Shown here: piece by piece, positions 1-6,728 of the stretch
How the letters are laid out: each line of letters begins with the position of its first letter
How positions within the stretch are numbered: position 1 is the first letter of the stretch
Assembly (NCBI GenBank): GCA_017452405.1
Contig: JAFTMM010000032.1
Coordinates: 1-9,301 of the forward strand
DNA: 9,301 nucleotides
DNA from: Clostridia bacterium
GTDB lineage: Bacteria; Bacillota; Clostridia; Christensenellales; Pumilibacteraceae
Direction of reading: 5' to 3'
Position numbers and translations under genes: made by a program
The notes under the pieces: model-generated
Seen by the model: only the letters and a program-made list of their open reading frames with translations
Database searches by the model: none
What the model was told of the DNA's origin: nothing

Positions 1-3
1 ACA

Positions 4-435
4 ATGAAGAAAATAAGAAAGTTATTACCCGTATTATTGATCACGCTCATGGCTGTTATCGCTATGACTTTTTCGGGTTGCGTAGAAGCGGATTTTATTG
101 AATTTGAGCTCAAAATGACGGACAAGGGTTATATTGTTGCTTCAAAAAGCATTGATAACGATGAAGCAATCGGACAGGACGCGCCCGGTTGTATAGCGTT
201 TGTTGAGGCTAGAAAGGGTGATTTTGCCGTTGAAGAGTACGTAAAGGCATTCTTCTTCTCGACCGAAGATCAGGCAATCGACTACTTCGTAAACGAGTTT
301 AATGAAGACGATAAGTCGTCGGCTTTAAACCAATTGAAAAAGAATCCGACTTTATACGAGAAAACCGTTTATGGTCGTGTGGGTAAAATCGTAATTTACG
401 GCACGCAGGAAGCATATAACGACGCGTTGGCGTAA
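4..435 (+). CDS. small predicted lipoprotein, function unknown
   Basis: I do not recognise a family. The 143-residue product starts with a basic n-region (MKKIRK), then a hydrophobic stretch at about residues 8-22, then F-S-G-C with Cys26. This is a plausible lipobox, although Phe at -3 is not ideal. The remaining roughly 117 residues are acidic and soluble-looking, so the inferred location is the outer face of the cytoplasmic membrane, anchored through Cys26. The start ATG lies only three bases into the window, so its ribosome binding site and promoter cannot be judged. The gene ends at TAA and is followed by a hairpin terminator, so it is the last gene of its transcript. A plain secreted protein with a non-lipid signal peptide is the alternative. 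Confidence 0.75.
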   Translation: MKKIRKLLPVLLITLMAVIAMTFSGCVEADFIEFELKMTDKGYIVASKSIDNDEAIGQDAPGCIAFVEARKGDFAVEEYVKAFFFSTEDQAIDYFVNEFNEDDKSSALNQLKKNPTLYEKTVYGRVGKIVIYGTQEAYNDALA

Positions 436-457
436 AATATTGCGATAGTAAAAAAGC

Positions 458-487
458 AAGGGGCGACGAGTTCGCCCCTTTGGTTTA
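458..487 (+). terminator. hairpin terminator after the lipoprotein gene
   Basis: A perfect 9-bp stem (AAGGGGCGA at 458-466, TCGCCCCTT at 472-480) closes a 5-base loop and is followed by a short, interrupted T-rich tail (TTTGGTTTA). An A-run at 451-455 lies before the left arm, so some activity on the opposite strand is possible. The weak T tract suggests partial read-through into the Sel1 gene. Confidence 0.6.
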
Positions 488-489
488 TC

Positions 490-505
490 CGCCAATAAAG
501 TGGCG
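490..505 (+). other. small hairpin in the leader of the Sel1 gene
   Basis: CGCCA (490-494) and TGGCG (501-505) can form a 5-bp stem with a 6-base loop, between the preceding terminator and the Sel1 ribosome binding site. I could not find a convincing -35/-10 pair in 481-560, so the promoter of the Sel1-MATE-MGMT block is unresolved. No function is assigned to the hairpin. Confidence 0.3.
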
Positions 506-572
506 AAAGAAGATTGGCAGAAGAAGTCATTTTTTGGAAAAAGCAAAAGGACGGATGCGGAAAGGACTAAGT

Positions 573-1313
573 ATGGAAAAACCTTTAATTCAGCAAATCG
601 TGAATAAGTACAAACTCATGAAAGCGGACGATCTCGTAAAAGAAGCGCGGGGTGGCAACGCCGAAGCGGCTTGCGAACTTGCCAAAAGGCTGTACGCAGG
701 TAAGGGCGTGGACAAGAGCTACGAGCTTGCGCGCGAGTGGTTTGCTTTCGGCGCGGAAGAAGGTCACACCGAGAGCCGATACGAACTCGGACAGATGCTC
801 GTTGCAGGTCTGGGCGGTGACGAGGACGAAACGTGGGCGGCGGAGCTTTTCAAAAAAGCGAGTGAAGCCGGACACCGTGGCGCTATGTTCGAACTCGGCG
901 TTATGTACGCCATGGGCAGAGGCGTTAAGAAGAATTACGTCAAGGCTTCCAAGTACCTTCGCTTATCCGGAACGGAACAAGCGCGCGCCATGCTCGATAA
1001 ATCGGTAGAATGGTGGAAGCCTGTTGCCGAACAGGGACTTACCGAGGGCGAATACCAATACGCCGTTTGTCTAATAAACAATTACGGTGGCGTGGGCGAC
1101 GTCGTTAAGGGTTTGGACTATATGTACAGAGCGGCAATCAAAGGTCACGCAAAGGCTATGGACGCCATGAGCCAGATTTACGAAGTGGGCATAGGCGTAC
1201 CTGCCGACAAGGCGAAGGCTGAATATTGGAAAAAAGAATACTGCAAAGTCACGGGCGTTAAACCCGAAGAGGTAGGATTAAAACGCGAAAGTGCGGATAT
1301 AGAAACGGAATAA
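573..1313 (+). CDS. Sel1-repeat (SLR) protein
   Basis: A 246-residue soluble protein built almost wholly of Sel1-like alpha/alpha repeats, a TPR-related fold that scaffolds protein-protein contacts. Repeat-like segments with the A..LG..Y..G.GV...A..W...AA..GH pattern can be seen at roughly residues 30-65, 66-101, 102-135, 144-192 and 193-226. The clearest signatures are LAKRLYAGKGV, LGVMYAMGRGV and IYEVGIGVPAD. No signal peptide is visible, so it is probably cytoplasmic. The open frame extends upstream to 480, but that would overlap the terminator. ATG 573 has AAAGGA at 561-566 with good spacing; ATG 555 is the second choice. It lies 13 bp before the MATE gene and is probably co-transcribed with it. 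The partner and role are unknown. Confidence 0.85.
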   Translation: MEKPLIQQIVNKYKLMKADDLVKEARGGNAEAACELAKRLYAGKGVDKSYELAREWFAFGAEEGHTESRYELGQMLVAGLGGDEDETWAAELFKKASEAGHRGAMFELGVMYAMGRGVKKNYVKASKYLRLSGTEQARAMLDKSVEWWKPVAEQGLTEGEYQYAVCLINNYGGVGDVVKGLDYMYRAAIKGHAKAMDAMSQIYEVGIGVPADKAKAEYWKKEYCKVTGVKPEEVGLKRESADIETE

Positions 1314-1326
1314 CAGAAGGCGAAAA

Positions 1327-2769
1327 ATGGAAGACGAGAGTTTAGCTATAACGGGGGAAAAGAAAGGCAGACTTAACAGTGACAAAATGGGTAAAACGAG
1401 CATCGTAAAATTGCTCGTTACGATGTCGCTTCCCGCGATTATATCCATGCTCGTGCAGGCGTTATATAATATAATGGATACGGTGTTCGTGGGTATGTAT
1501 TACAGCGGACTCGGCGACGCTGAATATAACAGCGCTACGCAGGCGCTCAGCCTTGCATTCCCCATGCAACTTATAGTCGTTTCTATCGGCATAGGTATAG
1601 GCGTAGGCGCGAATACTTGTATCTCACGCAAGCTCGGAGAGGGCGACCGAGAGGGCGCAAGCCTCGTGGCTAAGCACGCCATATTGCTGGCGGTAGCCTG
1701 CTCGGCAGTTATGGCAATCGTTGGCTTGACCGCGTCAAGTGCGTTCATAATAGGTCTTGCCGACGTTGGCGGTGAGAGCGGAAAGGTCATTGAATACGGC
1801 ACGACGTACTTGACGATAGTTACCGCGCTGTCACTCGGCACGACGGTGGAAATAACGTGTAGTCGTATTCTTCAATCAACGGGGAATATGCGCGTGCCTA
1901 TGATTTCGCAAGCAATGGGCGCAGTTATAAACATTGCGTTAGATCCCATTTTCCTGTTCGTGTGCGGTTGGGGCGTAGCCGGCGCGGCGATTGCTACGGT
2001 AATATCGCAATTCACGTCCATGTTCTTTATCCTGTCAATGTTCTTCGTACGCAAACAAGACGTAAGCATTGCGCCCAAAGGCTTTAAGTTCAGCAGAAAG
2101 GCGGTTAAGGAAATAGTCAACGTCGGACTGCCTGCCCTCGTTACCAACGCTATCGGCGCAGTAACGTACGTGTCGCTCATGCTCATAATGAAAGCGTACG
2201 CTATGGGCAATATCCCTCAGCAGGTTCTCGGATTGTACTTTAAGTTCAACTCGCTTATCTTCATGCCCACGTTTGGATTGATGCAGGGCGCGCTTCCCAT
2301 ACTCGGCTATAACTACGGCGCTAGTCAGCGTAAACGCTATACTTCGTGTATAAAATATATGATACTGTTCTCGCTTGGTTTCTTGCTGATAGGGCTTGCG
2401 CTGTTCGAGACTATTCCCGAAATTCTGCTCGGACTGTTCAGCGCGAACGCCCAGACGTCAGAAGCAGGCGCAGTCGCGTTCAGAATAATCGCAATCGGTT
2501 TTCCGGGAGCTGCCTTTGGTATCACTATGATCAACGCGTTCCAATCCCTTCAGTGCGGAGTGCGCTCACTACTTATAAGCCTTTTCCGTCAGCTTGGAAT
2601 TATCGTGCCGTTCGCTGCAATTTTCGGACAGTTCGGCGCGCACATGATTTGGACGGCGTATCCCGTTGCCGAATTCATTCCGCTCTTTATCTTCTTCCCC
2701 TCGCTTATAAGGACGATAAAGAAGAAGTTTGACGACAAGGAGCTTAAACAAAAGGAAGCCATAGCGTGA
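1327..2769 (+). CDS. MATE family multidrug/cation efflux transporter
   Basis: A 480-residue polytopic membrane protein of the usual MATE length with about 12 hydrophobic helices. Members export cationic drugs and metabolites in exchange for Na+ or H+. Family marks include LPAIISMLVQALYNIMDTVFVG near residues 35-56 (Pro and Asp in helix 1), GVGANTCISRKLGEGD at about 92-107, and an L-Q-S-T-G-N-M-R-V-P-M stretch followed by NIALDPIFLF at about 195-215. The second half repeats the pattern (GLPALVTNAIGA, then GYNYGA). The first 20 or so residues are hydrophilic and cytoplasmic. GAAGG at 1316-1320 supports the ATG. It resembles the MepA/DinF-like branch common in Clostridia; the substrate cannot be read from sequence. 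It follows the Sel1 gene by 13 bp and overlaps the next gene by four bases. Confidence 0.93.
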   Translation: MEDESLAITGEKKGRLNSDKMGKTSIVKLLVTMSLPAIISMLVQALYNIMDTVFVGMYYSGLGDAEYNSATQALSLAFPMQLIVVSIGIGIGVGANTCISRKLGEGDREGASLVAKHAILLAVACSAVMAIVGLTASSAFIIGLADVGGESGKVIEYGTTYLTIVTALSLGTTVEITCSRILQSTGNMRVPMISQAMGAVINIALDPIFLFVCGWGVAGAAIATVISQFTSMFFILSMFFVRKQDVSIAPKGFKFSRKAVKEIVNVGLPALVTNAIGAVTYVSLMLIMKAYAMGNIPQQVLGLYFKFNSLIFMPTFGLMQGALPILGYNYGASQRKRYTSCIKYMILFSLGFLLIGLALFETIPEILLGLFSANAQTSEAGAVAFRIIAIGFPGAAFGITMINAFQSLQCGVRSLLISLFRQLGIIVPFAAIFGQFGAHMIWTAYPVAEFIPLFIFFPSLIRTIKKKFDDKELKQKEAIA

Positions 2770-3068
2770 AAGACAAAGTTTACTCTGCGGTAAAAAGCAT
2801 ACCGAAAGGGCGCGTAGCCACCTACGGAGATATTGCGCTCCTCTCCGGATATCCCGGCGCGCAAAGGGCGGTGGGCAGACTGCTCCACAACAATCCTTTC
2901 CCCGGAGTCGTGCCCTGTCACCGCGTAGTCTTTGTAGACGGTAGGTTGGCAAGCGCATTCGCCTTCGGAGGTGAAGGCGTCCAACGCTCACTGCTTGAAA
3001 AAGAAGGCGTAACCTTCACTCCCTACGGCAAAGTGGACATGGCTAAGTGCAGGATTAAATATGAATAA
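2766..3068 (+). CDS. MGMT-family DNA alkyltransferase (single-domain Ogt type)
   Basis: A 100-residue protein equal to the C-terminal DNA-binding and active-site domain of O6-alkylguanine-DNA alkyltransferases, which take the alkyl group from O6-alkylguanine onto a cysteine. The acceptor is seen as Cys51 in VVPCHRVV. It is preceded by the helix-turn-helix segment with the arginine finger (QRAVGRLLHNNP, Arg35) and by IPKGRVATYGDIALLSGYPG. Alkyltransferase-like (ATL) proteins lack this Cys, often with Trp in its place, so catalysis is likely kept here. The N-terminal Ada-like domain is absent, as in many short family members. The start is GTG, sharing GTGA with the MATE stop. AAGGA at 2752-2756, inside the MATE gene, supplies the ribosome binding site. 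Coupled translation with the transporter is inferred. Confidence 0.9.
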   Translation: MKDKVYSAVKSIPKGRVATYGDIALLSGYPGAQRAVGRLLHNNPFPGVVPCHRVVFVDGRLASAFAFGGEGVQRSLLEKEGVTFTPYGKVDMAKCRIKYE

Positions 3069-3081
3069 ATATTATTAACTT

Positions 3082-3120
3082 ATAAACGGCCGCAAAATCA
3101 ATGCGGCCGTTTATTTACTT
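3082..3120 (+). terminator. strong intrinsic terminator after the MGMT gene
   Basis: A perfect 13-bp stem (3082-3094 with 3102-3114; core ACGGCCGC/GCGGCCGT) and a 7-base loop, ending in the run TTTATTTACTT. It separates the efflux/repair block from dnaB. Confidence 0.85.
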
Positions 3121-3201
3121 CATAATGAGTTAACTAAATAAAACCATGCGAAAATTTACACATTTAAGGCAAAAATTTTTCGTGAGAATTTTCCAATCCT
3201 C
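3121..3201. other. AT-rich spacer upstream of dnaB
   Basis: No gene or stable hairpin with GC content is visible. Runs of A and T (for example AAAAATTTTT at 3172-3181) directly upstream of the -35 box could act as an UP element for the dnaB promoter. This is an inference from composition only. Confidence 0.3.
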
Positions 3202-3230
3202 TTGCGCTCGGCGCGGGATTGTGATATAAT
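3202..3230 (+). promoter_or_regulatory. sigma-A-type promoter of dnaB
   Basis: TTGCGC (3202-3207), a 17-bp spacer and a perfect TATAAT (3225-3230). The predicted transcription start is about 3237, at or next to the ATG at 3238, so the mRNA would be essentially leaderless. Confidence 0.75.
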
Positions 3231-3237
3231 GAGGGCA

Positions 3238-4728
3238 ATGAAACGGCAAAATGATGAAATCAAGAATCACCCTAACGTAAAGGGACAAGTCCCTCCGCAC
3301 AGCGAAGAGGCGGAAAAGGCGCTTCTCGGCTCACTTCTTATGGACGAGAACGTGCCTATGGAACTGCTTCCGCTCGTTAAGGCTACGGATTTTTATTACC
3401 GCTCGCATAAGCTGATATACGAAGCAATGACGGCGATATGGAACGATAATCGCCCTATCGACCTCGTAACGGTAACGCAGGAGCTGGACAGACGTGGCGC
3501 GCTCGCCGAAGTGGGAGGAGCGGGCTATCTCTCCGCGCTTTCAGACTTTATGCCGACGTCGGCTAACTTTAAAGCCCACGCCGATATAGTTAAAAAGACC
3601 TCACAGCTTCGTCAGCTTGCTTCGGCTTCCAATTCCATACTCGAAAAATGCTTCGCAGGCGAGGACTCACTCGAAACTCTGCACTTTGCGGAAAAAGCAG
3701 TAAGCGACGTAGCCGAAAACCAGGGCATAAGCGCGCTCACTCCGTTTGAGAACGCGGTTAACGAAGCGGTTGCCGACTTCGACTCGCTCCTGCGCGATCC
3801 GCTTGCAAGGCGCGGACTGCAGACGGGTTTTCGTGACATAGACTCACTTCTCGGCGGACTGCACGGCGGTGACCTCGTTATTATAGCGGCGCGCCCCGGT
3901 CAGGGTAAGACGAGTATAGGTATGAATATCGTGCAGAAGGTTGCGACCGCTCACCTTGAAAAAGGGAACGAGCAGGCAGAACCCAAGGTTTGCGCTATAT
4001 TCTCTCTCGAAATGCCGGCGTCACAGCTTGCTAAGCGTATGATCGCTTCTATTGCCGAAGTGGATTTCTCCCGACTTTCCAAGGGCGAACTCAAAGGCGC
4101 GAAGGAATGGAAGAATATCTCAAGCGCGCGATCGGCGCTCTGTCGCAGTAAGATCTTCGTGGACGATACTTCGCTGACTACGCCTATGGATATACTGTCC
4201 AAGTGCAGACGGCTCAAGCGCGAACAAAAACGCCTCGATCTCGTAATGGTGGACTATCTGACGTTGATGTCTAGCGGAAAACGCGTGGAAAACCGCCAGC
4301 AGGACGTTTCGGAAATTTCGCGTACTATGAAGCTTGCGGCTAAGGAACTTGACGTGCCTATTCTCCTGCTTTCACAGCTCTCGCGCGGTAGCGAAAAAGA
4401 AAAGCGTAAACCGCAAATGTCCGACCTTCGTGAATCGGGCGCAATCGAGCAGGACGCAGATATTATTATGTTCATCTACCGCCCCAACGTTCAGGACGAT
4501 AACGCCGTGGAAAAGGACGTGGCTGAAATAATCGTGGCAAAACACCGTAACGGACCTCTCGGAACGGTTAAGATGCGCTGGGTAGGCGAGCACGTTTCCT
4601 TTGAGAATTGGGAAGAGGGCGATAACAGATCGGCGAACGCCGACCGTTCGGCAGATAACGTCGAACTCCAAAAGGGCATGGTTCAAAGCCTTACGGAGGT
4701 TTCGGGCGAAGACTCACCGTTTGACTAA
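3238..4728 (+). CDS. dnaB: replicative DNA helicase DnaB
   Basis: The hexameric ATP-driven 5'-3' helicase of the replication fork (DnaC in Bacillus nomenclature). From ATG 3238 it has 496 residues, slightly longer than the usual 440-470. The N-terminal primase-binding domain (about 17-125) opens with VPPHSEEAEKALLGSLL. The linker helices are at about 140-190. The RecA-like ATPase domain starts at TGFRDIDSLLGGLHGGDL. Walker A is RPGQGKTS (219-226), Walker B is LVMVDY with Asp339, then come QLSRGSEK (380-387), SDLRESGAIEQDADI and VAKHRNGPLG. About 10 extra residues (near 239-249) precede IFSLEMP. The acidic tail is SGEDSPFD. The frame is open up to a TTG at 3202, but that codon is the -35 box, and ATG 3229 overlaps the -10 box. 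So 3238 is preferred, with only GAGGG two bases before it and no normally spaced Shine-Dalgarno. Confidence 0.95.
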   Translation: MKRQNDEIKNHPNVKGQVPPHSEEAEKALLGSLLMDENVPMELLPLVKATDFYYRSHKLIYEAMTAIWNDNRPIDLVTVTQELDRRGALAEVGGAGYLSALSDFMPTSANFKAHADIVKKTSQLRQLASASNSILEKCFAGEDSLETLHFAEKAVSDVAENQGISALTPFENAVNEAVADFDSLLRDPLARRGLQTGFRDIDSLLGGLHGGDLVIIAARPGQGKTSIGMNIVQKVATAHLEKGNEQAEPKVCAIFSLEMPASQLAKRMIASIAEVDFSRLSKGELKGAKEWKNISSARSALCRSKIFVDDTSLTTPMDILSKCRRLKREQKRLDLVMVDYLTLMSSGKRVENRQQDVSEISRTMKLAAKELDVPILLLSQLSRGSEKEKRKPQMSDLRESGAIEQDADIIMFIYRPNVQDDNAVEKDVAEIIVAKHRNGPLGTVKMRWVGEHVSFENWEEGDNRSANADRSADNVELQKGMVQSLTEVSGEDSPFD

Positions 4729-4748
4729 TACATATAAAGCGTAAACGC

Positions 4749-4777
4749 TTGACAAAATATAACAGGACTTATATAAT
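4749..4777 (+). promoter_or_regulatory. full-consensus promoter of the small membrane gene
   Basis: TTGACA (4749-4754), a 17-bp spacer and TATAAT (4772-4777): both hexamers match the sigma-70/sigma-A consensus exactly. The predicted start is near 4784, leaving a leader of about 3 bases before ATG 4787. An inverted repeat AAGCGT-AA-ACGCTT (4737-4750) overlaps the -35 box and could be an operator or a weak hairpin. Confidence 0.85.
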
Positions 4778-4786
4778 AAAATTACT

Positions 4787-5008
4787 ATGAAAAAGATGAC
4801 TCAAGAAACGAAAGAATTGGTATTCAAACTTATGGTTGCGTTATGCGTAGCCGTGATTGCTGTCGTATCCGCGCTTATCGTGTTCGCATTGACGTACGTA
4901 GCAAAGCTCGAAATGCTGTCCGTCGCCGTGGTAGGCGTGGGAATGGCAACGATAGTTGCGCTCGTGTCCGTAACCATTTGGCGCGGACTCGTGGCTTACA
5001 GAAGCTGA
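4787..5008 (+). CDS. small two-helix membrane protein, unknown
   Basis: I do not recognise a family. The 73-residue product has a short charged N-terminus (MKKMTQETKE), a hydrophobic helix at about residues 11-35 and a second at about 43-64, ending in RGLVAYRS. A helical hairpin in the cytoplasmic membrane with both ends inside is the simplest reading. It has its own perfect promoter and its own terminator, so it is an independent, probably well transcribed unit between dnaB and dnaX. No Shine-Dalgarno lies in the few bases between the -10 box and ATG 4787. It could be a small regulatory or toxin-like membrane peptide, but nothing in the sequence proves that. Its reality is supported by promoter and terminator framing more than by homology. 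Confidence 0.7.
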   Translation: MKKMTQETKELVFKLMVALCVAVIAVVSALIVFALTYVAKLEMLSVAVVGVGMATIVALVSVTIWRGLVAYRS

Positions 5009-5014
5009 AACCGC

Positions 5015-5049
5015 GCGGTCGGGTAAAAAACCCCGACCGCCGATTTTTT
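5015..5049 (+). terminator. intrinsic terminator of the small membrane gene
   Basis: A 9-bp GC-rich stem (GCGGTCGGG at 5015-5023, CCCGACCGC at 5032-5040) with an A-rich loop, followed after CGA by six T residues (5044-5049). Confidence 0.88.
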
Positions 5050-5091
5050 ATTAAGCAGTTCTTTCACGGTAGCTGACAAGTAATACTTACT

Positions 5092-5119
5092 TTGCAACTG
5101 CCATACGGTTTTATTTAAT
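5092..5119 (+). promoter_or_regulatory. possible dnaX promoter
   Basis: TTGCAA (5092-5097), a 16-bp spacer and TTTAAT (5114-5119) are the best match between the preceding terminator and dnaX. The predicted start would fall at or just past ATG 5122, so the position of the boxes or the start is uncertain. No Shine-Dalgarno precedes dnaX either. Confidence 0.35.
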
Positions 5120-5121
5120 CA

Positions 5122-6714
5122 ATGAAAACGGCGCTTTATCGCAAATACCGCCCCACGACTTTTGACGGGGTTATAGGTCAGGACGTTATCGTTACCACGC
5201 TCACGAACCAGATTCGCAAGGGCGCGGTTTCGCACGCCTATCTTTTTACGGGTAGCCGTGGAACGGGTAAGACGAGTTGCGCGAAGATTTTTGCCCGCGC
5301 GATAAACTGCGCTAGCCCTATAAACGGTAGTCCGTGTGGCAAGTGCGATACGTGTAAGGCGCTTACTTCGCCGACTAATCTCGACGTGCTGGAAATGGAC
5401 GCGGCGTCCAACAACGGCGTGGACTATATCCGCGAACTGCGTGAAAACGTTAGTTACCTGCCCACGAGCGGTAAATATAAAGTATACATTATAGACGAGG
5501 TGCATATGCTGTCTTCGAGCGCTTTCAACGCGCTCCTTAAAACTCTCGAAGAACCGCCTGCGCACGTCGTTTTTATTCTGTGCACAACCGAAGCGCACAA
5601 ACTCCCTGCGACCATTCTTTCGCGTTGTATGCGCTTTGACTTTAATCTCGTTCCCACCGAGGAGCTTTATAAACTTATTAAAAAAATCTTCGACGCTGAA
5701 GGCGCAAAGGCGGAAGATCAGGCACTGTGGCATATAGCCAAGCTCGGCGAGGGTAGCGTGCGCGATACGCTGTCCGTGGGCGATAGGTGCATGGCGGCGT
5801 CGGATAACCTCACCTACGAGCTTGCTCTTAAAGTTACGGGAGCGGGCGGAACGGCTGAAACGGCGTCGCTTCTGGACGCGGTAGTCCGCGCAGATGCGGG
5901 CGAGATCATAAGGCTGGTCGAACAGCTTGCTTCGGCAGGACGCTCGGTATCGCAGATTTCTCACGAACTAACGGTTTTTGCGCGCGACCTTATGATGCTA
6001 ATTGCTTCGGGCGTTAACCCGACCGCTTCGGTGGAGATCGTGGAAAAGGCAAAAGATTTAGCAAGCAGAACGAACCTTAACTTCCTCGTGCAATTCGTTC
6101 GCGTGCTGGGCGGAGCTGACGCGGAGATTCGTTACTCCACCTCGCCGAGAATCGTGCTTGAAAGCGCGTTACTGTCGCTGTGCCTCGCTCCTGCAGAGAC
6201 GGTGCAGTCGGTTGCTATGCCTGCGGTTAATACTACGCCTGCGGTTAATACTACGCCTGCGGTTAATACTACGCCTGCGGTTAAGTTTAATTCAAGCCCC
6301 TCGTCTTCGGTGCAGTCGAATGAAAAGTCTATTGAAAATAAAGAAAGGATAACTCCGCCACTTACGCGCGACGGTAACGCCGTTGCCGTACTCGGTCTTA
6401 TCCGCAACAAATTGCGCCATAACAGCGCGGGATTGATAATAGGCGAGTATGGCAATCTTCCCGACGAGAACGTGCGACTCGTCGGTAATAAGTTCGTGAT
6501 ATTCGTGGAAGGCGGTTCGTATCTGACCTTTACCGAACCGAACAATATGCGCGAGGTGCAGAACATTCTTGACGAGCAGGGCAAGGGCTACGTGCTCACC
6601 GTCGAACGCCTGACGAGCGGAGCAAGTGTTATGAGTCAAATTCTCGACGCTCTTCAAGGCTTGGAAGTTGAAGTAGTGGACGGGAAGGGTAAAACTATTC
6701 GTACGCAAAACTAA
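5122..6714 (+). CDS. dnaX: DNA polymerase III subunit gamma/tau
   Basis: The clamp-loader ATPase, which also tethers polymerase cores. It has 530 residues. The AAA+ domain begins ALYRKYRPTTFDGVIGQ. Walker A is GSRGTGKTS (44-52). A zinc site follows with Cys63, Cys72, Cys75 and Cys78. Walker B is IIDEVHML (123-130). The sensor-1/arginine-finger stretch is TTEAHKLPATILSRC with Arg168, and sensor 2 is GSVRDTLS (Arg214). Domain III spans about 230-355. A low-complexity linker (about 358-412) carries three tandem PAVNTT units, and a C-terminal domain of about 110 residues follows. The start is fixed by the family N-terminus, although the upstream bases are AT-rich without a ribosome binding site. 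The last codons and the stop lie inside a long inverted repeat. It heads the dnaX-ybaB-recR cluster. Confidence 0.96.
   Translation: MKTALYRKYRPTTFDGVIGQDVIVTTLTNQIRKGAVSHAYLFTGSRGTGKTSCAKIFARAINCASPINGSPCGKCDTCKALTSPTNLDVLEMDAASNNGVDYIRELRENVSYLPTSGKYKVYIIDEVHMLSSSAFNALLKTLEEPPAHVVFILCTTEAHKLPATILSRCMRFDFNLVPTEELYKLIKKIFDAEGAKAEDQALWHIAKLGEGSVRDTLSVGDRCMAASDNLTYELALKVTGAGGTAETASLLDAVVRADAGEIIRLVEQLASAGRSVSQISHELTVFARDLMMLIASGVNPTASVEIVEKAKDLASRTNLNFLVQFVRVLGGADAEIRYSTSPRIVLESALLSLCLAPAETVQSVAMPAVNTTPAVNTTPAVNTTPAVKFNSSPSSSVQSNEKSIENKERITPPLTRDGNAVAVLGLIRNKLRHNSAGLIIGEYGNLPDENVRLVGNKFVIFVEGGSYLTFTEPNNMREVQNILDEQGKGYVLTVERLTSGASVMSQILDALQGLEVEVVDGKGKTIRTQN
6220..6284 (+). repeat. in-frame 18-bp tandem repeat in dnaX (3.6 copies)
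   Basis: Units CCTGCGGTTAATACTACG at 6220-6237, 6238-6255 and 6256-6273 are identical. A partial fourth (11 bases) runs from 6274 to 6284. They encode PAVNTT repeats in the flexible linker before the C-terminal domain. Perfect identity at the nucleotide level points to recent slippage expansion. Confidence 0.95.
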
Positions 6715-6728
6715 GTTCTGCGTACGAA
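6698..6728 (+). repeat. inverted repeat spanning the dnaX stop codon
   Basis: TTCGTACGCA (6698-6707) and TGCGTACGAA (6719-6728) are perfect 10-bp inverted arms. Inside, AAC/GTT can add three pairs, placing the TAA stop (6712-6714) in the loop. No T tract follows, so it is not a standard terminator. Confidence 0.75.

Noticed and set aside
480..572. N-terminal extension of the Sel1 protein (31 extra residues)
   Set aside because: The upstream start lies in the terminator of the previous gene, the extension is basic and unlike Sel1 proteins, and ATG 573 has a good ribosome binding site.
3202..3237. Upstream DnaB starts at TTG 3202 or ATG 3229
   Set aside because: These codons lie in the -35 and -10 boxes of a good promoter, and the extra residues are not part of the DnaB N-terminus.
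5680..5686. A7 run in dnaX as a programmed frameshift site for gamma
   Set aside because: It falls at about residue 187, inside the ATPase region. A shift there would destroy the clamp-loader rather than make gamma, and no stimulatory element is obvious.
5119..5964. Long minus-strand open frame opposite dnaX
   Set aside because: Its Arg-rich, low-complexity translation is typical of the antisense of a real gene; dnaX on the plus strand is unambiguous.
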